A stretch of DNA of 64,000 bases from Dehalococcoidia bacterium (GTDB taxonomy: Bacteria; Chloroflexota; Dehalococcoidia; Lucifugimonadales; Australimonadaceae). The position numbers and the translations under genes were made by a program. The notes under the pieces were generated by a model. That model was given only the letters and a program-made list of their open reading frames with translations. It searched no databases and was not told where the DNA came from. Below, piece after piece: positions 6,958 through 15,926 of the stretch (within the stretch, counting starts at the first letter, position 1; each line of letters starts with the position of its first letter). Where the stretch lies: positions 1 to 64,000 of the forward strand of contig JAKUPZ010000002.1 in NCBI GenBank assembly GCA_022449765.1, in the 5' to 3' direction.

Positions 6958-9180
6958 ATGACCTCACATTATGCGCTTGGACACGCTTCTCCTAGGGTAG
7001 ACGGTTTCACTAAAGTAACGGGCCGGGCAGATTACACATCTGATAAATCGCTCCCAGGAATTCTTTGGGCAAAATGTTTGAGGAGTCCCTATCCGCATGC
7101 ACGTATTGTTCGGATTGACGTAACAAAGGCCATGGCCCTTCCAGGGGTTCATGCAGTGCTGACGGGAAAAGATGTACAAGGCATTTTGTATGGTCGCCGT
7201 ATGCGTGATGTTCCAGTTTTAGCGGATGAGGTAGTGCGTTTTGTAGGTGAACGAGTCGCTGCTGTTGCTGCAGATGACACTGAGATAGCACAGCGTGCTG
7301 TAGAGCTTATAGAAATTGACTATGAAGAATTACCTGCTGTTTTTGAACCAGAAGAGGCACTGAAACCGGATGCTCCACTTATACACCCGGATATACAAAA
7401 CTATGTTGGTCTTCCCAAAGTTTTAGAAAATCCTACTAACGGATTCGTGAAAGACGTATGGGGCAGAGGGTCAGTTGAGCAAGGTTTCAGTGAAGCAGAA
7501 ATCATCGTAGAAGGCGTGTATTCGACGCAACGTACCCATCAAGCATATCTTGAGCCACATGCAGGAATTGTTTGGATCGACAATGATGGCAGAGTCCAAG
7601 TTTGGGCTCCTAATAAAGCTCCTCATCGACTCAAACTTAATCTGTCAGATGCAATTGGCCTGGAACTAGATCAAATCGTGGTTCATCACTCAACAATAGG
7701 CGCTGATTTTGGTGGAAAAGGTTCCCCGATGGACATACCGGTTGCCTATTTCCTTGCAGTTAAAACTGGAAGACCTGTTAAAACAGTACTCACTTATGCA
7801 GAGGAATTATCCGCAGCGAACCCTCGTCATCCAAGCTCCATACGGATGAGGACGGGTCTCAAAAAAGATGGAACCTTTACAGCGCATGAGGCAAAAATCC
7901 TGTTTAACAGTGGTGCGTACGGAGGATTTAAGCCTGTGCCAGGAGTTAACTTACCCGGCGCAGCCCATGCTGCAGGTATGTACAGATTCCCTCACGCCAG
8001 AATTGAAGCAACGATTGTTTATACCAACACCATACCTGGCGGATTTTTTCGAGGCCCCGGTGCTGTGCAAGCAACATTTGGGATCGAATCGCACATGGAT
8101 GTCATTGCTCAAAAGATCGGGATGGATCCTTTAGAGCTGCGACGTAAGAACATGGTCACAAACGGCGAGGGATTACCAAATGGGTACCCCGGTATTTCCA
8201 TGGAACCCGAACGAACTTTAGATGCAGCTATTGAGGCGTCAGGCTATTTACATCCGAAAGAAGATGGAATTGGAAGAGGGATAGCGGTTTGCTTCAAGGA
8301 TCAAGGCGAAGGCATATCTTCATCTGCTGTTACTTTTTATGCAGATGGTTCGATTGTTCTGAATACTTCAGTGTTTGAGCAAGGTACCGGTACATACACT
8401 GCGTTAAGCCAGATAGTTGCGGAGGCGCTTGGCATTGAATCTCACTCAATTACGGTAATTCCTTGGGATACTGATGATGGACCTTTTGATAGCGGCGTAG
8501 GTGCAAGTCGTGTAACAAGAGTTTCTGGTCCCTCAGCGTATGAGGCTGCCAAGCTGGCATTGTCTGAATTACTTGATCGGGCAGCAATAGAGATGGAATG
8601 CACCCCTGAAGAACTTCATTTAGAAGGGGAGTTTATTAAGAGGATTGGCCATGATGATCAAATTGAAAGGACGAAATTACTAGGATCATCACCAGTTACG
8701 GGTAGATATACCAATGAAGAGCATGAAAGATCCCCGATAGGTTCTGCGATGGTTCAAATAGCTGAGGTTCAGGTCGATAAAGAAACTGGAAAGGCGACTT
8801 TATTGAAATTAACTTCTGCGCATGATGTAGGAGTTGTAATCAACCCAACAGGTCACCAAGGTCAGATTAATGGGGGTGTAGCTCAGGGTCTTGGCCAGGC
8901 AATGTCGGAGGAACTTATAGTTGATCAGGGATATGTGCAAACATTGAGTTTTGCAGATTACAAATTACCTGCAATTACTGATATGCCTCAACTTATTACA
9001 GCGCTTGTTTCTTCAGACGAAGGTAGTGGCCCCTACAAGACAAAGGGTATCGGTGAGTATGCAATTGAGGGGATTGCTGCTGCGGTAGCTAATGCAGTGC
9101 ATGATGCGTGTGGCGTACGAATTTCAGATGCGCCCGTTACTGCCGAGAAGATTTACAAGGAATTGGCGAATCATAGATAA
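6958..9180 (+). CDS. molybdenum hydroxylase large subunit (xanthine dehydrogenase/CoxL family)
   Basis: Binds molybdopterin-cytosine dinucleotide and hydroxylates an aldehyde, N-heterocycle or aromatic acyl-CoA with water as oxygen source. The 740 residues cover the aldehyde-oxidase a/b hammerhead domain (~15-125) and the Mo-binding domains (~140-735). Visible motifs are FGGKG (251-255), the loop GGFFRGPGAVQ (361-371) and the catalytic Glu in KGIGE (Glu700). The active-site loop lacks the Cys of true CO dehydrogenases (AYXCSFR), so CO is unlikely. The FAD and 2Fe-2S subunits that normally accompany it are absent from the neighbourhood. A GGAGA site precedes the ATG. MoaA and MoaC for the cofactor are encoded at 59-63 kb. 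Confidence 0.9.
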   Translation: MTSHYALGHASPRVDGFTKVTGRADYTSDKSLPGILWAKCLRSPYPHARIVRIDVTKAMALPGVHAVLTGKDVQGILYGRRMRDVPVLADEVVRFVGERVAAVAADDTEIAQRAVELIEIDYEELPAVFEPEEALKPDAPLIHPDIQNYVGLPKVLENPTNGFVKDVWGRGSVEQGFSEAEIIVEGVYSTQRTHQAYLEPHAGIVWIDNDGRVQVWAPNKAPHRLKLNLSDAIGLELDQIVVHHSTIGADFGGKGSPMDIPVAYFLAVKTGRPVKTVLTYAEELSAANPRHPSSIRMRTGLKKDGTFTAHEAKILFNSGAYGGFKPVPGVNLPGAAHAAGMYRFPHARIEATIVYTNTIPGGFFRGPGAVQATFGIESHMDVIAQKIGMDPLELRRKNMVTNGEGLPNGYPGISMEPERTLDAAIEASGYLHPKEDGIGRGIAVCFKDQGEGISSSAVTFYADGSIVLNTSVFEQGTGTYTALSQIVAEALGIESHSITVIPWDTDDGPFDSGVGASRVTRVSGPSAYEAAKLALSELLDRAAIEMECTPEELHLEGEFIKRIGHDDQIERTKLLGSSPVTGRYTNEEHERSPIGSAMVQIAEVQVDKETGKATLLKLTSAHDVGVVINPTGHQGQINGGVAQGLGQAMSEELIVDQGYVQTLSFADYKLPAITDMPQLITALVSSDEGSGPYKTKGIGEYAIEGIAAAVANAVHDACGVRISDAPVTAEKIYKELANHR

Positions 9181-9184
9181 CAGC

Positions 9185-9950
9185 TCAAGTTGCCTGTTGA
9201 ATTTTCGTGAGTAACGGCCTTCCCCTCCATCCGCCTTTTATTTCAAGAACACCTGGGAAATTGCTTATAAGGAGATTCCTGGTTTCGACACGTCCATCTA
9301 TGTAGATAGAGCACCCGGTTTTTAGATTAGGTAGGAGCTTGATTAAATCCCCGTTGGGATAAATTATTTTTTCCTTATTACTAAACATCGGCCCGTCTAC
9401 TATGACAAAATCAAATCCTTCGCCAACGTCATTTTGGAGATAATTGGAGATAACAGGACCACTGTCGCTCAAAGTAAGTTTCCAGTTGAACGTCGCTATG
9501 GATGATCTGAATTCTTGATTTGTAAGGCTCTGGGATAAGTGTCTCTGCAGTTTTTACCATTTCAGGTAATTGCTCCAACGAGACTATTGAACCTTTTGCA
9601 TTATGCTGCATAGCAGCCGCGATAAACGCTGATGAAGTCCCAATTCCCGTCCCAAACTCTAGGCATTTAGAGAAGCGATTCACTCGAACATGTCGATAGA
9701 GACGGTATGCGTCTAATTCACTTATGATCATTGCCCCTTGGGGGTGATTAGAAAAAATGTTGTATAACTGCCGTACCGACTTTGGAGTAAGTAACCTATA
9801 GTAACTAAGTATGATCCAATCACGTGTTTTTCTCGCGAAATTAAGTACCAATTTTATTTCCAGAGTGCGTTTGGGTAATATTGCGGCATAAGGACAGAAA
9901 TAGATATTATTTTTAATTATAGTAATTAATGGATTGAGATGAACCAGCAA
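9185..9950 (-). pseudogene. frameshifted class I SAM-dependent methyltransferase
   Basis: Two overlapping minus-strand frames encode successive parts of one methyltransferase. The upstream part (to about 9429) has the SAM-binding segment CLEFGTGIGTSSAFIAAAM and the following strand with SLEQ. The downstream part (from about 9472 to 9185) has the motif FDFVIVDGP and a C-terminal segment. The frame changes once, near 9470-9510, around SDVQ/NWKL. This may be a real inactivating frameshift or a base-calling error. The 5' end overlaps the divergent acyltransferase start by 12 bases, so the true start is probably internal. It resembles small-molecule O-methyltransferases. Confidence 0.6.
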
Positions 9951-11108
9951 CGACTCTATTACCTAGATGCATTGAGAGCATTCGCTATGTTGCTGGGAAT
10001 CGTTCTCCACGCTGGCATGCCTTTGTACCCTTGGCGGTCTTGGTCTGGAGATGAGTCGGCTCAGGCATTGTCCATAGATATCCTTATGGGTTCGATTCAT
10101 TCATTCCGGATGCCACTGTTTTTTTTACTTAGCGGATTCTTTGCGCTGATGCTCCTTAATCGCAGAGGAATTACAGGATTTGTTCGGCATCGATTGCGCC
10201 GTGTTGCTTTACCTTTCGCTGTAGGCTATCCAGTTATTTTGATATCAATGATTGGAGCTTATATTGCCGGCTTTATAGCGATTGTAATTGGAGATCCTGA
10301 TCTGGGGAAAGAACTTGAGGCAAAAATGGAAGACGGTGAGGAATCCGGAGGATTTGACCTTATGCACCTTTGGTTCCTCTGGTATCTCTCTCTGTTTGTC
10401 GGGACATTTGCATTGATGATGAAATTTCTGCAATCGATAAGAATACCTGAAGCACTGCAGTTCACCTTACGCAAAGTGTTGATGCTTACCATACCTTTAC
10501 TGCTGCTTATCCCTTATCTTTTTATGCCCCGAGACGGCACTCCTGAGGTGGATACGTATAGTCTCCTGAACTGGAGAATGTTTACCTACTATTTCGGGTA
10601 TTTCCTTTTCGGGGCATTGCTGTTTGGGCAAAATACCAAATCAGGGCAGCCTCTTATTGAGTGGATAGGCAATAAATGGAAATTCCTCTTATCTGTTGCA
10701 TTAACCTTGCTGATGTTTAGCTTCGCGCTAACAGATTTCACAAAGTCTTCAGTGTGGTGGTTTGTTTATTGCGTGGTACATATATCTGCTTGCTGGTGCT
10801 TTTGCTTTGGGTTTATTGGCTTGTTTAACAGGTACTTTTCTGAAGGGAAGTATTGGATTCGCTACTGGTCAGATGCTTCGTTTTTTATGTACCTCATGCA
10901 CCTCCCAGTACTTGTTTTCATGCAGGCGATCGTTATTCCTATCCCCGTACCATTAATTGCAAAATTTCTATTACAGTGCCTGCTTGCGGTGGGGATGTTG
11001 TATGTGATGTACCGATTTGCCGTGCGTTATACATGGATAGGGAGATTGCTCAATGGGAAGCGCACTAGAGATGGGGACCGTGAGCTGAAAGATACATTGG
11101 TTGCTTAG
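9939..11108 (+). CDS. acyltransferase-3 family membrane protein (OpgC-like)
   Basis: A polytopic membrane acyltransferase with about ten helices. The N-terminal signature YYLDALRAFAMLLGIVLHAG holds the expected Arg and the catalytic His at the end of helix 1, and the RMPLFFLLSGFFA helix matches family members that acylate glycans, such as OpgC or OafA. Length (389 aa) is normal for the stand-alone form without a SGNH domain. A weak purine-rich site precedes the ATG. It is convergent with the HNH-HIT gene. The acceptor is unknown; a surface polysaccharide or glucan is a reasonable guess given the nearby island. Confidence 0.85.
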   Translation: MNQQRLYYLDALRAFAMLLGIVLHAGMPLYPWRSWSGDESAQALSIDILMGSIHSFRMPLFFLLSGFFALMLLNRRGITGFVRHRLRRVALPFAVGYPVILISMIGAYIAGFIAIVIGDPDLGKELEAKMEDGEESGGFDLMHLWFLWYLSLFVGTFALMMKFLQSIRIPEALQFTLRKVLMLTIPLLLLIPYLFMPRDGTPEVDTYSLLNWRMFTYYFGYFLFGALLFGQNTKSGQPLIEWIGNKWKFLLSVALTLLMFSFALTDFTKSSVWWFVYCVVHISACWCFCFGFIGLFNRYFSEGKYWIRYWSDASFFMYLMHLPVLVFMQAIVIPIPVPLIAKFLLQCLLAVGMLYVMYRFAVRYTWIGRLLNGKRTRDGDRELKDTLVA

Positions 11109-11120
11109 CATGCTCTTACT

Positions 11121-12113
11121 TTAATATTGCTGTTTTAAGGGGAGGACGCCACGAACTCCACCTCTGGGGTTATTTACATCACCTGGGCGCCGTGGGATTA
11201 AATGGACATGGCAATGAAAAATGGTCTGGCCGGCATCATGGCCGGCATTAATGCCTATGTTGAAACCTGTTACGGTGGGGTCATTTTTTTTAATTCTAGA
11301 TTTGGCACTGAATAAAAGAGCGTTAATAGCGTTTAACTCAGGTTGAAACAGATCAAAAAAGTCACTTACGTGTCGGTTAGGTATTACAAGTGTGTGTAGA
11401 GGAGTTACTGGGAAAGCGTCATTTAGCGCATAGCATAATTCGTTTTGCTCTTGTTCAATGGTATTGGTATGGGAAGGTTGGCAAAAAACGCATTCGCTGT
11501 CTCTAATTTCATAAACTTCATTGATACTTCGAAAATCAGTATCGTCTCTGTTTTGCTTCATTGCGTTGCATGAATAGCAAAGTGCTTGAAGGTTACTTAA
11601 ATCATCAGTTCCCTGCAGGCTTCGAGGCACTATGTGATCTACTTCTAATGCCTTTTTGTCTTTAGATACGCCACAAAGCTCACATCGCCCATGAGCTCGT
11701 TTAAGGACCTCGTACTTCAATGAGCCTGATACATATCCTGTCGATTTACGCCTGTGTGACCATGGATCAGACCGCGCCGCCTGGTATGTGTTTATTCGGT
11801 CATTGCAAAGCTTTATCAATTCAGTAACTTCTCCTGATGTGAGCTGATTAAAACCCGGTAGAGTGTACGTATTCTTAGTTTTGCTTGTAATTTTGTGATT
11901 AGTAGTGAGTACCTTCCCCGGCATTTTCAGTGTGATTTGCTCGTAATAATCAGCTTGAGAAGGGTCCATCAATAGAATCGCCTGTGCGATTTCTGAAACG
12001 GTTGCTTCTCCATTTTTGCGAAGTAATTCAATAAGCATCACGGGTTGATATATATGCGACATTCGCATCGTTGTAGAAATAAAATGTGATAATTGTTCAA
12101 ATGTTTTCGACAT
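11121..12113 (-). CDS. HNH endonuclease-HIT domain fusion protein
   Basis: Three parts are visible. The N-terminal ~120 residues look like a winged-helix or restriction-like region (EATVSEIAQAILL). An HNH domain follows (~140-195) with zinc pairs CELC (144-147) and CYSC (179-182) around EVDHIVPRSLQ and NLQALC. A HIT domain ends the protein (~205-315) with a CxxC at 208-211 and the histidine triad HCHVHLIPR (300-308). The HIT part should hydrolyse or transfer a nucleotidyl group; the HNH part should nick or cut DNA. The ATG at 12113 has a GAGGA site; an in-frame start at 12131 would sit upstream of it. The combination suggests nucleic-acid defence or repair, but no partner gene is adjacent. 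Confidence 0.85.
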   Translation of the reverse strand: MSKTFEQLSHFISTTMRMSHIYQPVMLIELLRKNGEATVSEIAQAILLMDPSQADYYEQITLKMPGKVLTTNHKITSKTKNTYTLPGFNQLTSGEVTELIKLCNDRINTYQAARSDPWSHRRKSTGYVSGSLKYEVLKRAHGRCELCGVSKDKKALEVDHIVPRSLQGTDDLSNLQALCYSCNAMKQNRDDTDFRSINEVYEIRDSECVFCQPSHTNTIEQEQNELCYALNDAFPVTPLHTLVIPNRHVSDFFDLFQPELNAINALLFSAKSRIKKNDPTVTGFNIGINAGHDAGQTIFHCHVHLIPRRPGDVNNPRGGVRGVLPLKQQY

Positions 12114-12198
12114 ATATTCCTCGCAAAACACATGTAATAATTCTTACTATAAGTATCTATTTTCTTCAGGTGGTACGATACGCTTGTATCGGTACAAA

Positions 12199-13020
12199 AT
12201 GTCTATAAATATTGATGAGATTTTAGATGAGGGACTTCAATACCATGGAGTTCATTTTGCTTCAAAGCCAGCAGCTCTCAGGCAGCTGGTTTTAGTTCGG
12301 GATATCTTGGATGCATTGCCTGAAGGTGACTGGGTCACTGGAGTAGATATTGGGTCGAAATATGATGACCTTGGGCAAATGCTGAAGGCTCATAACGTTC
12401 GATGCACACGGGTAGATATAGAAAACAGACCAGGTGATGGTGAATTTGTACTAGGGGACGGGGAATCATTACCTTTTGCGGACAATTCGGTGGGCTTTGC
12501 AGTGCTTTCGCACGTTATGGCTCATGTTGAGCACTTGGATAGGATGATGAGCGAAGTTGCCAGAATTTTGATACCTGGGGGGCGTGTATTTATTTTACAG
12601 TCCAATCGATACGGCTGGTGGAAATTTTGGGGGTATTACCTGCGTAGGAACGATCGCGTTGTTCACTGGCGCACTATAGATGCCTGGGGCATGCAACACT
12701 GGTTAGCAGATGCGGGACTGGGTATAGAAAAAATGTATGCCCCGTACCATTTCTATCTCCATAGCAAACTAAGTGGATTTTTCTATAAATTGGACCGCGT
12801 ACTGGAAAGGCGGGTCCCGAAAGCTATCGCAACGCAGTGGCTAGTTCGAGCAAAAAAGCCAGATAAAGACCTCCCTTTCCCCTCTAGGAAACGTTCTCTA
12901 ACATTGCCAGAAAAAGCTACTTTGATTGTAATTGCAACATTGCAAGCAGTTGGTATAAAAGCCCTGGAACTGGCGTTACGATTACTAAAAGGTGGAAAGT
13001 CAGTCGCTGAGCAGACATAA
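12199..13020 (+). CDS. class I SAM-dependent methyltransferase
   Basis: A Methyltransf_11-type domain lies at ~45-150: the first strand reads VTGVDIGSKYDDLGQML, and the later motif is DNSVGFAVLSHVMAHVEHLDRMMSEVARIL with ILIPGGRVFIL. Motif I is atypical (DIGSKYDDL rather than DxGxGxG). The C-terminal ~80 residues are basic with a hydrophobic stretch. The gene ends three bases before the ABC flippase gene, so the two are probably co-transcribed. I chose the ATG at 12199; a TTG 15 bases earlier is possible. An extended -10-like TGGTACGAT at 12171-12179 suggests a very short leader. Likely a glycan or lipid methyltransferase, by context. Confidence 0.75.
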   Translation: MSINIDEILDEGLQYHGVHFASKPAALRQLVLVRDILDALPEGDWVTGVDIGSKYDDLGQMLKAHNVRCTRVDIENRPGDGEFVLGDGESLPFADNSVGFAVLSHVMAHVEHLDRMMSEVARILIPGGRVFILQSNRYGWWKFWGYYLRRNDRVVHWRTIDAWGMQHWLADAGLGIEKMYAPYHFYLHSKLSGFFYKLDRVLERRVPKAIATQWLVRAKKPDKDLPFPSRKRSLTLPEKATLIVIATLQAVGIKALELALRLLKGGKSVAEQT

Positions 13021-13022
13021 AA

Positions 13023-14819
13023 ATGTTGAAGTTATTCAGAATACTGGAAAAGCGTGAACGTAGGATTTTTGCGTTTGTAGTAGCAGTTATGCTGCTTATG
13101 GGCGTTACTCAGCTTGTCGGGATTGGTGCATTATTTCCTTTCATAACTCTTTTGGCAGATCCTGATCAGCTGCAGCAGAATGGTTTACTTTCCCGAGCAT
13201 ATGACGCTTTTGGGTTTGAGAGTTCACGTTCTTTTTTGGTTTTTGTAGGAGGAGTTGCACTTCTTGCCCTAGTAATTACCAATGTGGTCACTGCATTCGG
13301 GTTGTATGTAACAGAAAAATACGCTCGCTCGATGCAGCATAAATTGTCTGCAAGGTTGTTCGAAGGCTATCTTTCAAGGCCCTACTCTTTTTTCCTGTCG
13401 GGTAACTCTAGTGATCTTTCGCGGAATGTATTGATTGAGACAGGTATTCTTGTTGAAGGTGTGGTCATACCTACTATTCAAGTGATGACCGGAATTATCA
13501 TTTCATTTTTCATTTTGAGTTTTTTGATATGGCTTAATCCATTGATGACTCTGATAGTGGTAATTGCAATGGGAGCTTCATATTTTATTGTGTACCTAAT
13601 AGTGAGTCGTTTGATGTCAATTTTTGGAAAGAAGCGCTTCGAGGCGAATGCGGCTAGATTCCGCTCTGCTAATGAGGCGTTTGCGGGGATTAAAGATTTG
13701 AAAGTGCTCGGTCGGCAGGATGAGTATGAGCGTAGGTTTAGGGGCAGCTCGCGTGAATTCACTAACGCACTGGTTGTAGAGTCAGTATCTGCCCAATTAC
13801 CTCGATTTTTGATTGAAACGATTGCCTTTGGTGGAATATTGGTAATGGTTCTATATCTGCTACTTACTGGAGCAGCGTTTAAAGAAATTGTGATACTGGC
13901 AAGTATTTTTGCTTTTGCTGGTTATCGAACATTACCTGCGCTACAGCAAATATATCGTGCTTCCGCAAAGCTAAAATTCACTGAAATAGTTGCAGAGACC
14001 TTGATTGGCGATCTTGATAAAGATAAGTCCAGTATTGCTTTCTCTTCGAATAGTAACGTTGAGGTTAAGCTTGATGATGCTATAGCTCTGAAGGGCGTAA
14101 GTTTTTCCTATAGCGAGAGAAATTCTGAGGCACTTCAGAATGTCACTTTGGAAATAAAGAAAGGTTCTTTTGTAGCTGTAGTAGGCAGAACAGGTTCAGG
14201 CAAAACTACATTGGTTGATTTGATGCTTGGGTTGTTGGAGCCTAGCTCAGGTCAATTTTTAGTGGACGAGGTGAAAATTGATCAGTCCAGCGCACCTTCG
14301 TGGAGACGGCAGGTAGGTTATGTGCCTCAACAGATTTTCTTATCAGATGACACATTGGCCTCGAATATTGCTCTCGGTATTTCGCAGAATTTAATAGATT
14401 TAGAAAAAGTAAAACGTGCTGCGTCTATTGCCCAGGTTGAGGAATTTCTAGATCAGCTGCCTGATGGATTTAACACATTGATCGGCGAGCGAGGGGTACG
14501 TTTAAGTGGCGGGCAGCGCCAGAGGGTTGGCATAGCACGTGCAATTTATTCTTCGCCATCCATCTTAATTTTGGATGAAGCTACGAGCTCGTTAGATTCA
14601 ATTACCGAGCGTGCAGTTATGGATGCTATAGAGCAGCTTAGAGGAGATATGACAATAATTGTAGTTGCGCATAGATTGTCCACGGTGATGAGCAGTGAGG
14701 AAATCTATGTTTTTGACTCCGGCTCACTAGTCGATCATGGTAGCTACAAGGATCTTGTAAAAAATAGCGATTTATTCCAAGAATTAGCGTCTATGTTTGA
14801 AGAGGAATCAAGCAAGTAG
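13023..14819 (+). CDS. ABC transporter, fused permease-ATPase (lipid-linked oligosaccharide flippase type)
   Basis: A half-transporter of MsbA/PglK type: six membrane helices (~15-310) and one nucleotide-binding domain (~355-590). The ATPase has Walker A GRTGSGKTT (388-396), signature LSGGQ (494-498), Walker B ILILDE (514-519) and switch His in VVAHRLS. It functions as a homodimer at the inner membrane. Its place at the edge of a polysaccharide island, with no Wzx-type flippase elsewhere in the window, makes it the best candidate for flipping the lipid-linked repeat unit. It follows the methyltransferase by two bases and converges with a GT4 gene, overlapping 12 bases. Confidence 0.9.
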   Translation: MLKLFRILEKRERRIFAFVVAVMLLMGVTQLVGIGALFPFITLLADPDQLQQNGLLSRAYDAFGFESSRSFLVFVGGVALLALVITNVVTAFGLYVTEKYARSMQHKLSARLFEGYLSRPYSFFLSGNSSDLSRNVLIETGILVEGVVIPTIQVMTGIIISFFILSFLIWLNPLMTLIVVIAMGASYFIVYLIVSRLMSIFGKKRFEANAARFRSANEAFAGIKDLKVLGRQDEYERRFRGSSREFTNALVVESVSAQLPRFLIETIAFGGILVMVLYLLLTGAAFKEIVILASIFAFAGYRTLPALQQIYRASAKLKFTEIVAETLIGDLDKDKSSIAFSSNSNVEVKLDDAIALKGVSFSYSERNSEALQNVTLEIKKGSFVAVVGRTGSGKTTLVDLMLGLLEPSSGQFLVDEVKIDQSSAPSWRRQVGYVPQQIFLSDDTLASNIALGISQNLIDLEKVKRAASIAQVEEFLDQLPDGFNTLIGERGVRLSGGQRQRVGIARAIYSSPSILILDEATSSLDSITERAVMDAIEQLRGDMTIIVVAHRLSTVMSSEEIYVFDSGSLVDHGSYKDLVKNSDLFQELASMFEEESSK

Positions 14820-15926
14820 ATTTTCAAAAACCTTCAGGTACTGGCCGGTAATGAAAGTTTCCTCAAACTCTTCTATGGCTATCCGCCTGCTTTCCTGACC
14901 CATTTTTTTACGTAATGCCGCGTCGTCAATCAAAGTCTCAATACTTGATGCCAAGAGGTTTATATCTTTGACCGGGACTAGGAATCCATTTATTCCGTCC
15001 TTTGTTACGTACTTACACCCGCCGACGTTGGTAGTGACAATGGGTAAGCCGGCGCTTGCACTCTCAAGCAAAAAACGTGGGAGCCCTTCGTGGTAACTCG
15101 GTAATACCACGATATCCACTTGACTCAAAATACTGGGCATATCATCGATATGGCCTTTGAAATTTATAGAATGCTCGTAAGTAGATTTTTCTTGTTGCGA
15201 TATGGGAACGAGGCTTCCTTCATCTTCTCCCCCAATATGCCAGAATTCGGCCTTTTTGCCTTTCGCTTGTAAGATTTTGCCAGCTTCAGCATATTCATAG
15301 ATTCCCTTCTCTTGTATAAGCCTGGAAGCCATGAGCACAACGAGGTTTTTTGATTCTTTAGCTGGTGGCCCCGGCTGGAATTTTTCAGTGTTGACACCAC
15401 CGCCGAGGATCACTGAAGAACTCTTTTGGTCAGTAAGGTTTAATTTGATGAGGTGCTCCTGATCATCAGGGTTATGAAAAATTGTGTGAGAGTTTTTATT
15501 TTTTAAGAAGCGCCCCAGTACCAGTGAAAGAAATGGTCGAAATTGTTTTGAAAGCCGAGTATCTGTAAACGGAAAGGAAACACCGGTAAAAGTACTTATG
15601 TATTTCGGATGATTTGATAAGCGGGCTGCTATGGGCCCATACAGGATTGGTTTTATTGTGAAATGTTGGACTATGTCGGGCTTCTCCCTGCGGTAAATTC
15701 CAGCGAGACTCAAAATCGCTTTTAATTCACTGAATGGATTGAGGCTTCTTCTTGATAGATTCCAATTTATGCAGCGAAAGCCTTCGTTTATAAGTTGATC
15801 TGCGTATTTAGTAAATGGAGAAACCAACACGACCTCATGGCCGTCTTTTTGCAACGCTCGTGCCAGAGGGAGCCTGTGTAAGTAATGCCCAGTGTCTTCA
15901 TTAGTTACCAGCATTATTTTAGGCAT
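14808..15926 (-). CDS. GT4-family glycosyltransferase
   Basis: A GT-B fold enzyme that transfers a sugar from a nucleotide donor. The N-terminal acceptor domain begins MPKIMLVTNEDTGHYLHRLPLA. The C-terminal donor domain has LVVLMASRLIQEKGIYEYAEA and the EX7E-type motif HEGLPRFLLESASAGLPIV near residues 280-298. Length 372 is normal. It overlaps the end of the asnB-like gene by eight bases and is probably co-transcribed from the leaderless promoter at 17858. The sugar specificity cannot be told. A WbpX/WbnH-like capsular transferase is the closest general description. Confidence 0.9.
   Translation of the reverse strand: MPKIMLVTNEDTGHYLHRLPLARALQKDGHEVVLVSPFTKYADQLINEGFRCINWNLSRRSLNPFSELKAILSLAGIYRREKPDIVQHFTIKPILYGPIAARLSNHPKYISTFTGVSFPFTDTRLSKQFRPFLSLVLGRFLKNKNSHTIFHNPDDQEHLIKLNLTDQKSSSVILGGGVNTEKFQPGPPAKESKNLVVLMASRLIQEKGIYEYAEAGKILQAKGKKAEFWHIGGEDEGSLVPISQQEKSTYEHSINFKGHIDDMPSILSQVDIVVLPSYHEGLPRFLLESASAGLPIVTTNVGGCKYVTKDGINGFLVPVKDINLLASSIETLIDDAALRKKMGQESRRIAIEEFEETFITGQYLKVFENLLA

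Noticed and set aside
6958-9180. CO dehydrogenase assignment for the molybdenum subunit
   Set aside because: The active-site loop reads GGFFRGPGAVQ and lacks the Cys of the CoxL AYXCSFR motif, so form I CO oxidation is unlikely.
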